Below, one piece after another: positions 9,533 to 21,015 of a stretch of 33,383 nucleotides of DNA (position 1 is the first letter of the stretch; each line of letters begins with the position of its first letter). Position numbers and translations under genes: made by a program. The notes below the pieces were generated by a model. The model searched no databases. It was not told the DNA's origin and saw only the letters and a program-made list of their open reading frames with translations. The DNA comes from Lyophyllum atratum (taxonomy: Eukaryota > Basidiomycota > Agaricomycetes > Agaricales > Lyophyllaceae), in the NCBI GenBank assembly GCA_014905825.1, contig JACGCN010000121.1:1-33383 (forward strand). The letters run 5' to 3'.

Positions 9533-10138
9533 AGTGACGTAGATTTCAAGTGTGCCAGAGGTATAAGTCGGGCGCAGCCTGACTGGTTGAACTTGAGTTG
9601 AATGGTGAATGTAGAAGATGGAAACTGCAACAGCACAGCACCTTTGACGCGTACCAAAGCTGAATGATGATCAACGTCGGCCAGGAACAATCAATTTGAG
9701 GTGATCGTCTCTTCGATGTTCGTCTCAGCGAGCCCCTTCCTGCTCCTTCGTTACCTCGTTCAAGCAGCTTCTAGGTCAGGCTCTGTTTTGCTTCGTTAAC
9801 TCAGAAAATGATCAAGGGCATAAAAATATGTCTATGGTCAGAGTGATCCTGCCGCGCGCCCCGCTCAGATTGGGCGGGAGGCGGTCGTGATTTAAATACG
9901 CATATCGAGGTAAGAGCTAACATTCTGGAGTGGTACAGGACAAGGAATTGATATTGGGGCTTAAAATTAGATGTGCTACTGGTGAATTATCACAGTGGCT
10001 TGACAGCTTCCGCCTTGATTCACCCTGCTTCAGTCGAACCATCACACAGACCTGCTCATGCCCACCATTTCCTTCCTCGAGTGATCTCCCCCTCGCCGCC
10101 CAACGCGATTTCCACCTCAAGACCCTCTTGTCTGTATC
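9533..10138. promoter_or_regulatory. divergent promoter region between SDR and RG-tailed genes
   Basis: A 606-bp spacer between two outward-facing starts. It contains an inverted CCAAT box (ATTGG, 9870-9874) overlapping a GGGCGG box, then a TATA-like TTTAAATA (about 9892-9899) some 240 bp before the ATG at 10139. No gene is seen; open frames here have no coding signature. Confidence 0.4.
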
Positions 10139-13100
10139 ATGGGTAACGTTAACGAACCGTCTGCTGACGGCGTTCCTGGCGAGCACGAGGATAGCCCGTC
10201 CGACGCACAGGTATGCCGGACACTACTGCTCACCATCGGCACTCCTTACCGACCTTATGTTTCACACAGGAGTCTTCCAGCTACGATGTTTCTGGTCAAC
10301 TCAGAGCTGTAAGATGTCTATTCCCGATATCGGGCGCGGGCACCCCTTCCATAATGCTACTAACATTATTTCGAAGAACGTCACATCCGAAGTGACCTTG
10401 CCTACACCTGAACAAGTACCTCTTCTATACTCCTTATTGTGCCTCCTTCTCACAATTTTCCAGCGTCTGCAACCCAACCCCGATACAGGCGACTTGGGTT
10501 CCCAGCCGCCATCCAGGGTTCTTATACATGAAGAAGACTCCACCAACGTGTGGATACCGCTCCCGGTAGGTCTATGATATCCTGTCACCAAAAGTATAAA
10601 CCAATTATGGTGTATAGGACGCAATGGCTGCGCAGCCATCTGTTGAATTAGATACCGATGTGGCGCCCGACTCTGCCAATAGTTCATTCCCTCTCTCAGA
10701 TTCAGAACTTCCTGAAACTTTTGACGCCTCCATGAATCACGTTGACTTGTCGGACTTCTTTGTTTGCCCCGTCGCTTCGGACCTAGAAATTTCTGTTAAT
10801 GACCAGAAGGTGCGCATATATGTTGATGTGTTCCACTCACTCACTCACAGATAAGCTCTTCAGGCTTCTGTTCCATGTGCGGAAGCCGAGACTGTGAAGG
10901 TCGCTCAAGGCGAACTTTTAACGGAGCCTCCACTGATAGATTTTGAGCATGATTTGAGGCCTTCTTCTGTACCTTCAATTTCTGCCGCTATCCGCGCGAG
11001 TGTCCTCTCAGGAGATGCTCCATGCTTTATCCCGAAACACCAGGAATTGAACGTACGTGCCGTATCACTCCATGAACGCCCATGTAACTCATATCTCTCG
11101 TGATTCAAGATGTCAGAGCAATTTTCCCGACTTGAATCCACAATGTCCGATATTCTCTCGAGCCCCGTTCCCGTTTATCCTGCTGTGATGGGTCAAATTC
11201 TCGAGGTTCCTACCACCAAGCATGTTCCAGTTTTTGCGAAATCCCAGGCAACGCTCATTCACTTACTAATTCATTGTGCTGTGACTGACTTGTGTTGTTA
11301 TAGCATAGCGTGCAAGCCCCTCAATCCTCCAAATTTGGGCACCCTGCAACTACGACGGAAGAGACTCAGATATCTACTCCACCCTTACTGAATGATCTTC
11401 CCATCATTGTTAACACATATGCTGATGCAACGAATGTCAGTCTTCCACACTCTGAGTATCGATTCTCTAATATCCACCCTTAGCTTGCGCTACAATATCC
11501 CGAACTCGCAGACCAGATCCTTGCGCATCCTCTTCCCAAACCGCCGCCACCTATCTTGACACAAGAAAAAATCCTTGCAGCCACCCAAGCCCCCAAACCG
11601 CTCTCTTCAAGTCTTCATCACCCCGACAGGCCTCATTGGGCTGCGGCAGCCCTTCGGGAAGACTCTGAGACCCCTGAAGCCCTCCCTGTGCCGCCCCAAA
11701 GCCGCGATAATAAAGACACACACCATGAAGTCAGTGACTCCTCTAGGTTTCACCGCCGTCGCGGTAATGATTCCGGCTCGTCTATTCCTCCAACACACCA
11801 TGACAATTCTCAATCCCGACTGCCGCAAAAAGTCGGATCTGGACGACGTCACGAACTCCCTCCACATCGCATAGGCGCTGAACATATTGATCCACCCCCT
11901 CATCTCATCCCTCTTATACAACAATTATCGGATTCACGAAATCCATGGGCCATTGACTCCGAGAATGGTGGCAACGACACAGGCACTGCTTTGTCTCCGA
12001 CTCGGAATTGGGATCGTGGAACTGGACTCGCAGAGACCCATGCCCGTGATATCCTGTCGGGGGTTGCTTCGCCTGAACACTCCGACGTCGGCGCAGATCA
12101 CGAAGTGGCTAGTGAATGGCTATTACCAGATGTTAATGGGCGGGACCTTGCACAGAACGCCACAAACCGCCCACATGATGAAGCACATCAGCAGGCACCA
12201 TCCCTTTCAGGATATGACCGACTAGGCCGGCATGTAATCTCTCCTCGTACAATTGGCGCCAATCACGAGCCAGAAAGAACCGTTTCGCGTCGAGCCCACA
12301 AGCGACAGGTGGCTGATCTGAATATAGCCACACGGAGGTATTTGGGTGGAGGCTCCAATCGGGGAAGTCGAAGGGCTTCTTCGAGCGCTAGTTCTAACCG
12401 GAGCGTCGAGATAACAGGATTAACGGACGCCTCCTCATCTGCATCTTCTGTGTTTTCCGTTGACAAATATCAGGTCGATATTTCTGGGGAACCTTCCGAG
12501 GGGGCTCACAGACTGGATGGTTCTCCTCCTCGGTTTAGCCTTCCTCCCTCCCGAGAGATACCTGCTGAGGAAGAACTGACGCCCATGCTGCCCTCCGGAG
12601 AATCTCCCTTCCGTGAAATCCAACTACGAACAAACAACGTGGACTCCATTCTCTATCATAGTCCCAAAGCTTCTGCGGATCCTCGCAACATTTCTCTTAG
12701 CACCAGATTTCACGTGTCTCCTCGTATCACATCTTTATCATCTCATGAAAATCACCCAGTTGGCGACTTCAATAATAGAGGAAGCGAATGGCTCGTTCCA
12801 CCAGAGCACACGGAAGACGACTGGCTTCCACCTGGTTCCACAAGGCCAAATATCCAAAACGCACTATCTCCCTCTCAAATCTTGCCCTTCGCCAACTCCT
12901 CGGGCGCGTTCCTCCCTCCCAAGTACATGTCCAACAGTAATAGCAATCACCAAGGGCGGCGCACAGAACCATATGTCCCATTAGAACTAGACTCCCGCAC
13001 AAAGGACGCACCCGCGAATCGGTTCGGAGACCCGGCATTCACAGTCCCTTCTGCTGGCATCAACGGCCCGGCGAGCGACAATCAGCGCAGGTATCCTAGA

Positions 13101-13262
13101 CGCGCGCGGCAATCGCTGCCGGCCCAGTCGGAGGTGTTTTCTCAGCACTTGGCACAAGCTTATCCGTCTGGTTTTGGGAACGGGGGCCGTGGGTGGAGGG
13201 GTCGGGGGCGTGGCGCGAGGAGCGCATCGGCTCAGAACTCTCAGCGTTCCTATGGCCCTTGA
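10139..13262 (+). CDS. large disordered protein with C-terminal RG-rich tail, nine exons
   Basis: Nine exons joined by eight phase-0 introns: exons 10139-10210, 10270-10308, 10377-10415, 10464-10565, 10618-10809, 10864-11052, 11110-11247, 11304-11435 and 11484-13262. The product is about 893 aa. The start MGNVNEPSADG is chosen because it opens the continuous frame. The protein is rich in Ser, Pro, Asp and Glu with no globular domain that I recognise. It has a Ser-rich stretch (SRRASSSASSNRS), and the last 30 residues carry GRGWRGRGRGARS, an RGG-like tail as in RNA-binding proteins. The seventh intron (11248-11303) starts with GC, not GT. All internal exons are multiples of three, so skipping any one would keep the frame. 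No frameshifts. An RNA-related or scaffold role is possible only by analogy. Confidence 0.8.
11248..11303 (+). other. GC-AG intron
   Basis: CAG|GCAACG at the donor and TTATAG at the acceptor, with a CTGAC-like branch region. Reading through leads to a stop at 11389-11391, whereas splicing joins AKSQ to HSVQAPQ in phase 0 and stays open to the next canonical donor at 11436. Confidence 0.7.
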
Positions 13263-13966
13263 TAGACGCATGAGGCAAGCCGTCCGACGCAGATAACTTC
13301 TGGTGAGAGCAGGTGAGGCAAGGCGTTAGATTCTATTTCGATCCCAGGCTTTTTTTATCTCGTAGCATGAAGGTTTTTCCTTACTTCACCCTTTTCGCTC
13401 GCATAATAATCACCGATATCGCCCCTGTAGTATAGTCAGCTACTCATCCAGATCCTGTCATTGCCGGCCTCCGAACGTATAAAGATGTTATGTTGACATG
13501 GACTATTAGTCTGGGGACATAGAGGGCATTATTTCCTGTCCATGTAATGCCTTGCATTCACTTAGTCAAACATGTTAGGACGAACACAGAATCGCAACTC
13601 CGTTGTTGATCCGTTGATATCTACAATGAAAATGATTAGACATGTACGTGTACATACATACAGCGGGCAAGAAAAACGTGGTGCGTAAGACCCAGAGCGG
13701 AAATGTAGGTGAACTGTGAGTGTAGATAAACAACAGGTAATTGGCGTCAAGATGTCGAGGGGTCGATGGAAGCGACGGGGATGTCGACCACTTTCAGCGG
13801 AAGAAAAATCGAAAGGGTGCCGGACGCTATGGGAGGGAGATGCGAAGGAAGTCTCTGACTCCTCGAAAAGGCGCAGAGGTGCTGAGATGGCGTCGAGCAG
13901 GAAGCACCATGCGGGCGCTGGGCCAAAGAATAAAGTGGTTGGCGTGCCGCTGGGTATCTCGGGGTA
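13263..13966. other. convergent intergenic spacer, no gene seen
   Basis: Between the 3' ends of the RG-tailed gene (+) and the CAP gene (-). T-rich after 13340, consistent with 3' UTR. Overlapping open frames around 13716-13990 on both strands are basic, low-information translations without splice support. Confidence 0.45.
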
Positions 13967-14683
13967 TTACAATTTTTGTACGTTTTCACTATTGGCGAGG
14001 GTCAATGTCAATCAGCGAACCCGGGTTAACAGGGTCATGGTCCAGAAAACTTACGGAGCTTGTCCAATAACATTTCCCGCTGGATTGTAGAGACAGACGT
14101 AGTATGTCGCGAGACCTGTACTGCGGCCTAACAGTTCGTTGCATTGCGAACGTGCGCATCCGACCTCGGTGGTGGACTTCCACACGATCTGTGTCCAGTG
14201 GCTGTACGTCGGTTTCTTTGGGTTGTAGTCCACTGCAGGCGCCAAGGGTCAGATCTTTATAACGCCAACTACGCAATGTAGCTGTAAGCGGTGGCACGCA
14301 CCTGCGTCTGCTGCAAACTGCGCAATTGCAGTGGATATGGGGAAAATTCCAGTCGCCGCAGTATGAAGTTCTCCGTACGGGGTCTCACTCAGGACTCCCT
14401 CTGTGCGCTCAAACTTGCAGTTGTCTGCCCATTTCTCAGCCTTCGCCGCAAGCTCGGTGGACCAGGTCAGGTCAGGTGCACCGTGCACCTTCCGGATGGT
14501 ATTGTGCGAGTACAAGAAAGAGTTGATCTGGGGAGGAGACCCGCGTCTCGACAATGCATGAGCCGTAGATGTATGGTGGGACGTGGAGGCTTCAGCGGTG
14601 GGGACAAGAGATGCTAGCGAGAGGAAAGACAGCAGGCCGACGAAGAGCATGCCGGAACTGAAACGAATGTAGGGGGCGAGCAT
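13967..14683 (-). CDS. secreted CAP/PR-1-like protein
   Basis: Three exons (14302-14683, 14055-14232, 13967-13988) give about 193 aa. The start leads into a signal peptide (GMLFVGLLSFLSLASLVP, cleavage likely after PTAEA) and a short Ser/His-rich propeptide with a dibasic ALSRR site suggestive of Kex2 processing. The CAP fold follows: NSFLYSHNTIRKVHGAPDLTW, WADNCKFERT, YGE, then the CAP1 signature YSHWTQIVW and the CAP2-like YYVCLYNPAGNV. The usual YGENL is YGELH here, so the Asn after the conserved Glu is missing. The last intron (13989-14054) adds a 22-bp exon encoding ENVQKL, the typical end of fungal members. Members of this family bind sterols or lipids outside the cell (e.g. yeast Pry1); that role is inferred. 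Confidence 0.9.
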
Positions 14684-15286
14684 AGAAGCAAGCCTGCGAG
14701 GAAACGTGGCTGGAGGAGGTTGGGGAGGAGGTTGAGAAAGTGAGGTTATTTTCTCGCGTTGATCATGATCATGAGAGGCCTCGGCATATCCGTGCGGTAG
14801 CCTTGGTGACAGGTGTTTGGAAGGCGATCCAAGGCCGAAGAATATAAAACAACGAAGCAGAGTTTCCTTTGAACCTCAGTTTGCGCGATGATACGATTGC
14901 AGTTCAGTGTAGTGTGCTTTATAGCGATATCTGAAGGATTGAGGCTATGCATATCGATGTTTCTCGAGGTGAAAAACTTGCTCAAATGTCGAATCTAATC
15001 TGGAATACGTCAACTGTGACCAAACAGATCAATCCACGTGGTTGTCTCCTGGTTATCTCTCACTCAAGCCGTTTGCATTGGCAAGGGATGAAGTCAAAAG
15101 GTCATTTGAAAAACGGCTACATTATTCGCGATTTTTCACCTTCAACATTGGTCGTTTTGCCCCGTAATGACGGAACCGCGATGAGGATAGTCGCTATTTC
15201 GCAATATCTAGGACGCGTTCCCAAAAGAGTGACTAGCACTAGGCACTCGAGCGTATGAAGCAATATAGGGAGCTAGTGTCCGCATT
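14684..15286. other. intergenic, CAP gene upstream region
   Basis: Spacer between the CAP start (14683) and the prefoldin stop (15287), both on the minus strand. It should hold the CAP promoter. A 103-codon open frame at 14947-15258 on the plus strand has no recognisable features or splice partners and is not called. Confidence 0.45.
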
Positions 15287-15830
15287 CTATACAGGACGTA
15301 TGTTGTATTCGCGTTTGAAAACATCGAGATCTTGCTCTTTGGATTTGTACTGCTCCGTTAGGTTGGCAATCGCCTTGCGTATCTGCCGGAACAACGTAAG
15401 TCTATACAAGGCGAACAATAAATCCACTAACCCCGTCACGGGTCGTTTGTAATGTTGGCACGACGTCCTTGACAGTCCGCTCTACTAGGACGCCTCCGAT
15501 GAGCCGGAAACATTTACGATCTGGTTCCTCCTGTAGCGTTTCGCTGAGGGTTGTCAGGACAAGACTGGATGTATCATATCAATTAGAGTCATCGTAGACG
15601 TGGCGATAAAGATGTAGACCGACCCATGTTCATCAGCTTGTTGCTCCAATTCCCCTATCTTGCCCGCCAGTGCTTGCATCTCATTCTGCATCCGAACGTA
15701 GTTCTGTTGGATGTCTGGCTAATCCATTCAGTGAGTGAGATCGACGATAACGCGAACATAGAGAGTATGCACCTTGATCCGACAGAGCGGGTGTCTTTGA
15801 TTTAGCCTTTACTTGCGACGAGGACGACAT
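15287..15830 (-). CDS. PFD2: prefoldin subunit 2
   Basis: A beta-type prefoldin subunit, part of the cytosolic hexameric chaperone that hands nascent actin and tubulin to CCT. Four exons (15773-15830, 15624-15714, 15432-15564, 15287-15382) give 125 aa. Order: short disordered N-terminus, first coiled coil (RMQNEMQALAGKIGELEQQ), the hairpin with DRKCFRLIGGVLVERTVKDV, the most conserved stretch of this subunit, then the second coiled coil ending KREYNIRPV. Length fits the family (about 110-130 aa). Introns are 58, 59 and 49 bp and phases join without frameshift. It is divergent from NDUFS8 with only 155 bp between the start codons. Confidence 0.95.
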
Positions 15831-15985
15831 GACGTTGACCGTGAAGAACACAGTATGTTTTGAGTTTGTGCCAGTGTGATTGGCTGGTATGGTTGTGACA
15901 AACGTGACCCTTGAGCTCCCGTGTCACATTCTGTTTGCTCGTTGACTGAGACTCTTCGCCGCTGCTGGCAACGTCGACGCTGACA
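15831..15985. promoter_or_regulatory. shared divergent promoter, PFD2/NDUFS8
   Basis: 155 bp separate the two ATGs. An inverted CCAAT box (GATTGGCTGG, core 15879-15883) lies near the centre. CCAAT boxes bound by the HAP/CBC complex are common at fungal respiratory genes, which suits NDUFS8; this is inference from the motif. Confidence 0.45.
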
Positions 15986-17018
<1,033 letters not shown>

Positions 17019-17124
17019 TGGGTGAGAATAGAATGCAGAAACGGGCGGAGTATCTACTTCGTACCGCCTTGTATGATATTAATATCGCAACCCGACGCCT
17101 TCTGATTGAAATAATCCTGTCGCG

Positions 17125-17132
17125 TGACGTCA
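17125..17132. promoter_or_regulatory. perfect CRE octamer TGACGTCA
   Basis: A palindromic bZIP/CRE site 107 bp after the NDUFS8 stop and about 130 bp before the first ATG of the candidate gene that follows. A second perfect copy lies at 24173-24180. Function is inferred from the motif only. Confidence 0.3.
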
Positions 17133-17257
17133 CCCATTAGCAGAACGCAAACCATGCACGTCAAGCAGGCTCGCCAACAAGTTCGCAACGTGTTACCACC
17201 GGGTTCCATTCCTTAATATACGACTACTCACGGTATATCGCAGCCACGGTATCACAG

Positions 17258-18033
17258 ATGTGTCGCAAGGCGCACGATCAAATTATTGGGCGCCAAATGT
17301 CCAACGTTCGCGGAGAAAGGAACAGTGTGGAATATTCCCTGCCCACTACGCTTTTGCCAATTCTAGGCAAGTTCACAGAATGTAATCTCTTCGCAGCCGC
17401 ACTCTGACTCGACTTTTACAGTTCTCTCACGCGATCCAGTCATTGTTGTCCCCATTTGAGCATCGAGAATGCAACAACAGTGAACAACATTCCATGGTCG
17501 CCCTAGCCGCGGAAATATTCGGTTTTACAACAGTGCATTCACCAGCACCTACTGTGATCGGGACAACGTCGGTTGCGCCCAGCATATCACAGTGAGTGAC
17601 TGTTCTTTGGCGCTTCCACATTAATCAGAGACCGATTGGCAGCGGATAGCATGTTTATCACAGCTGTATTCGGAATCCACATGATTGCAGTCCATTTCAG
17701 AACCATCGCAAAGATGGTAAGAGTCAAGTCATCCGCTCAGACACGTATTTTACTCTTCGCTACGCAGCAGATTCGGAATTCATGTCATGGACGCCTGGTG
17801 CATCAGTAATCCTGAATCCGCCGGCGGAAGCCTATTTTCACATCTCACACCAGCACGCCAGCTGCGCAACTGTAAGATTCGCAGATAGGAAGTCATTTGT
17901 ACCTCATCTTCTCACGTATCTTCCTACAGAAACTGGGGTCTCTCACATGGCCGCGATCTGTCACGGCCAAGGACTCCTCGCCGCAGTCTACGATCGTTTT
18001 CGTCTCGCACTGCCCTTGAGTCATGACATCTAA
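17258..18033 (+). CDS. possible multi-exon hypothetical gene, structure unresolved
   Basis: Several segments look coding and are bounded by plausible splice sites. ATG 17258 opens 36 codons. A GCAAGT donor-like site near 17370 and an acceptor at 17421 follow. The exon at 17422-17591 (HAIQSLLSPFEHREC through TTSVAPSIS) ends at a GTGAGT donor. A further exon, about 17769-17876, contains MSWTPGASVILNPP, and an intron at 17877-17932 leads to a last exon. Phases do not all agree: the final exon reads either KLGSLTWPRSV (stop TGA at 18017-18019) or ETGVSHMAAIC (stop at 18031-18033). The phase-consistent reading continues in frame after its TGA into MTSKRSRTHTP. It may be a damaged gene or one with errors. 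No family recognised. Confidence 0.3.
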
Positions 18034-18144
18034 GCGGTCAAGGACCCACACGCCCCGTAAACCCTCGGCTGTGCTTCTTGCGCCCCTATCTCACAAACTC
18101 CCTACATATCCGCTTCTTCCCGCCGCCGAACAACTGGTTCTGTC

Positions 18145-18630
18145 ATGTCTGGTTCGTCCACACTTGATACGCAGAAACAAACCAGGAATCACACACCCAA
18201 GAAAGACATCCACCCCCGCTGCATCCGCGCGAACCACCCTGGTTTATCAAAACACGCTCAAGTACCATCCTGCGCTAATTTGCTACTCTCGTACGCGAGG
18301 CAGTTCATCGAGCAGGCGACTACGACTACATCGAGCACTCGGGCACCTTCCATCATGGATGTGGTTCTAGGTCTAAGGGTGGAGTACGACGACGACACCT
18401 TGATTGACTTACTCCAACGCCGCCGCCAGGACGTTGGGTCGCCGTCCACACACACCGTATACGCCTTCAAGGACGAACAGAGCTTAACCACGTATTGGAC
18501 TGACCAGGCCGCTATTTGCGGTGACATGCGGACGATCGATGAGGGCCCTTCTGTTCGACTCCCCGACTCTAACAAGCGGTCCACTGCTTCTTGGACAGCT
18601 GCGTTGAATGGAGGACTGTCGGAAGATTGA
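18145..18630 (+). CDS. hypothetical protein, 161 aa
   Basis: A single open frame from ATG 18145. The C-terminal half (from the internal MDVVLGLRVEYDDDTLIDLL at about 18355) looks coding: balanced charge, an acidic patch, QRRRQDVGSPSTH, YAFKDEQSLTTYWTDQ and end NGGLSED. The N-terminal half is Lys/Thr/Ser-rich and less convincing, so the real start may be 18355. It overlaps the tail of the unresolved gene to its left and might be that gene's last exon. No family recognised. Confidence 0.4.
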   Translation: MSGSSTLDTQKQTRNHTPKKDIHPRCIRANHPGLSKHAQVPSCANLLLSYARQFIEQATTTTSSTRAPSIMDVVLGLRVEYDDDTLIDLLQRRRQDVGSPSTHTVYAFKDEQSLTTYWTDQAAICGDMRTIDEGPSVRLPDSNKRSTASWTAALNGGLSED

Positions 18631-19208
18631 TCCCCTTCACTCTATCATCTATACATTATCGGCGAGGGCTTCTGTGATTTCGTGAAAGTATGTAGGTGTC
18701 AGCCGCTGCCATTTGTCTAGACCCTGGTCCTTGGGATGGCGTTAAGCACTTCTACGCGTACACCTTGTAATCACACTCTTTCACTTCCTTTCAGCCTCTT
18801 ATGCTTGCTCCGTCCGAGATGGATATGTATGTCTGTGACCTCGTAGAAGATGCACCCTTATAAGGATTTTTACTGTTCGGGCTGACGGTGTAGTCCTTGT
18901 CGCGAAGACGCGGAACGAATGTCTGTTCTACCTACATACACACCAGATGCCCGCTCTGAAAAACCTTTTTGGGGTTTGACAATGTCATCTAGAAACATAC
19001 AGTCACCAGACCCTGCCAAGGTCATAAGACACCATCGTGCGGGGATTCTCAAGCGGGCTGAGCCAAAAGGCAGCACAAATCCAAGGATAGCAACTTCATA
19101 ACAGAGCACATACATAAACAACTGATTGGCAAAAGAAGACAATGTAAGCGGAACGGACAGCCCGGGATTGTCCAAAGGTATCCAAATGGGTCTTAATGTC
19201 TCCAAGAA
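18631..19208. other. convergent intergenic spacer, no gene seen
   Basis: Between the hypothetical gene (+) and the INO80F-like gene (-). T-rich in the first half, as expected for 3' UTRs. A minus-strand open frame at 18870-19205 is not supported by composition or splice sites. Confidence 0.45.
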
Positions 19209-21015
19209 TCATGGAGGGCCCATTCGGCCTTCCTCCTGGTTATCAATACTGCGGCGATATTCTCGATGATAGCGTTTACCCCTATCTTCGCCTCTCCCAC
19301 CGGGGTACACCGGACCCTCGCCTGCGTCATCGCTGTCGACATCCATCTCGTTTCGACCTCTTTTCCGCGAGTCCAAAGAAGAACGACTTTGTTCCGGTGG
19401 TGGGAAGGTGCCACCGCCACCACCTCCTCGATCGCGGGAGGGTACAGATCTACCATCTTCATGTACAAAGTCCATGTCCTCATTTGGCGGATTCACCGGT
19501 CGTAGCCTGTAAGCCCGCGTGCGATCGTGTTGTTCGTAGTAGTGTCGCGAATCTGGCCGAGACGGCCCGTCAGCTGCGTTGCCGGAGCCTGAGCCTGAGC
19601 CTGAAACGGGCGACCCAGAACGCGAATGTATGAGGTAGTTGCTTGTAGTCGGTGGTGGATCACGGTAGTAGACAGGATCGTCTCGCATGCGAGAAGAGCC
19701 GTGAGGCTCAGGATAGTCGCCTCTGTCGATTGGCTGACGGCTCCGATGTGCCATTGGAGGAGAGATCATGTGTGAGGAGCTTACGTCGCGGCTACGCCCG
19801 AGGTCACGGCTGTGGTCGTGGTCGCGCTCACGGTCTCGATATTCGCGTTCACGTTCACGCTCCCATTCGCGTCCGTGTTCGCTTTCCATGCCCCTCTGGC
19901 GTTCATGAGGGACTTCCCTGTTGATGTAAGGGCCCGGGCTCATGCGTCCAGGATTATGGACGCGACTTGATGAGCGAGATTCCGCAAGCGGGGGAGGAGA
20001 AAGGCGCGGCATGAAAGAAGAGAGACGATTATGCTGGTGGGGATCTCCGTGGGAGCTGAGAGTTTCATGATTTTGATGGCGTCTGGACCTCTCCCTCTCA
20101 AGGAGGGGCGGGCTATGCATGACTTGTTGGACGGATGGAAGCCCTTCAGGGTATTGTTGCGGGTGACCAGGTATATAAGATTGTTGCTGAGCACGGCGCG
20201 AAGAGGAATGAGACCTTGTGCGTTCATGCGACGAACTAGAGTGCGAGTGGTGCATCGTCGGGCTCACGTGAGGACGTGAATGGCTATGACCGCCGAGCGG
20301 AGGCGGGGGCGGTATATGCTGCACATGGCGCGAGGATTCATGCCCTGGGCCTCCCGAGCTTCGCCTCGGGGGAGAGTGCATTCCAGACAAGTGGGATGGT
20401 GGGGCAACCCCAGGGCCCATTGGGGCCATCACGGAAGCTGGGCGCACATCGGGTCCCGACGCCATTCGGGGACGGTCATGGGGATGAGCGTATTCTCCCA
20501 TGGACCGTTCGGGTTCCATGGAAGGGTGGTTATCGCCCATGTCTTGATAGTGGTGAGTTCCCGAATGCGAGCGGGAAAAGGGCGGAGGAGCGGGAGCGCC
20601 AGCGCCAGAATGCACGGGGGGTAGACCGCCATGTCTGTTTTGTAAGTCGGTCGAAGTGGGAGTGCTAGCAAGTCGCTCGTATAAAACGCTGAAGATGACG
20701 AGTTAGCGAGATTGATGGTGAAATTGAACACGACTTACGCTCGCTCAAGTTTCATCCTCTGAATGCTCCGTTTGGCTTGCAAAACCTTGAAATGGAGTTT
20801 ATCATTGTCCTTGAGGCAGAGTTAGAAGGTTATCCAGATGTCAAGGGACGCAAACCAACCGTCTCAATATCTTTCACCTTCCTTTTGAGGTCTTTGTATT
20901 TTGCCTGGTACTTGGCGTCTTCAGCGCCTGCAGCAATACCTATGGTATGTGGCTTTTGTTTGTGTCTAGACGAGATGGACTGGGTGGAAGGGCCGGGGGA
21001 AGGGTGGGTAGACAT
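19209..21015 (-). CDS. INO80 complex subunit F-like coiled-coil protein with disordered tail
   Basis: Three exons (20860-21015, 20739-20809, 19209-20688), introns 50 bp each, 568 aa, no frameshift. The N-terminal 90 residues form a basic coiled coil: KYQAKYKDLKRKVKDIE, then DNDKLHFKVLQAKRSIQRM and KLERAVLYERLAS. This matches the INO80F/TFPT domain of the INO80 chromatin-remodelling complex, so a nuclear role there is likely. The remaining 470 residues are disordered: Ser/His/Pro-rich blocks, a run of Glu-Arg/Asp-Arg dipeptides (EWEREREREYRDRERDHDH), a Ser-Gly repeat, a six-Gly run and a late Lys/Arg cluster (SRKRGRNEMDVDSDD) resembling a nuclear signal. The long RE/RD-rich tail is unusual beside the short animal protein. 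Domain call moderately sure, family name less so. Confidence 0.7.

Noticed and set aside
10301..10687. 128-codon minus-strand frame
   Set aside because: Covers several small exons and introns of the RG-tailed gene, whose splice pattern on the plus strand is complete and phase-consistent.
14947..15258. 103-codon plus-strand frame between CAP and PFD2
   Set aside because: No recognisable domain, no splice partners, and it lies where the CAP promoter should be.
19196..19633. 145-codon plus-strand frame
   Set aside because: Shadow of the low-complexity, GC-rich INO80F-like coding strand opposite.
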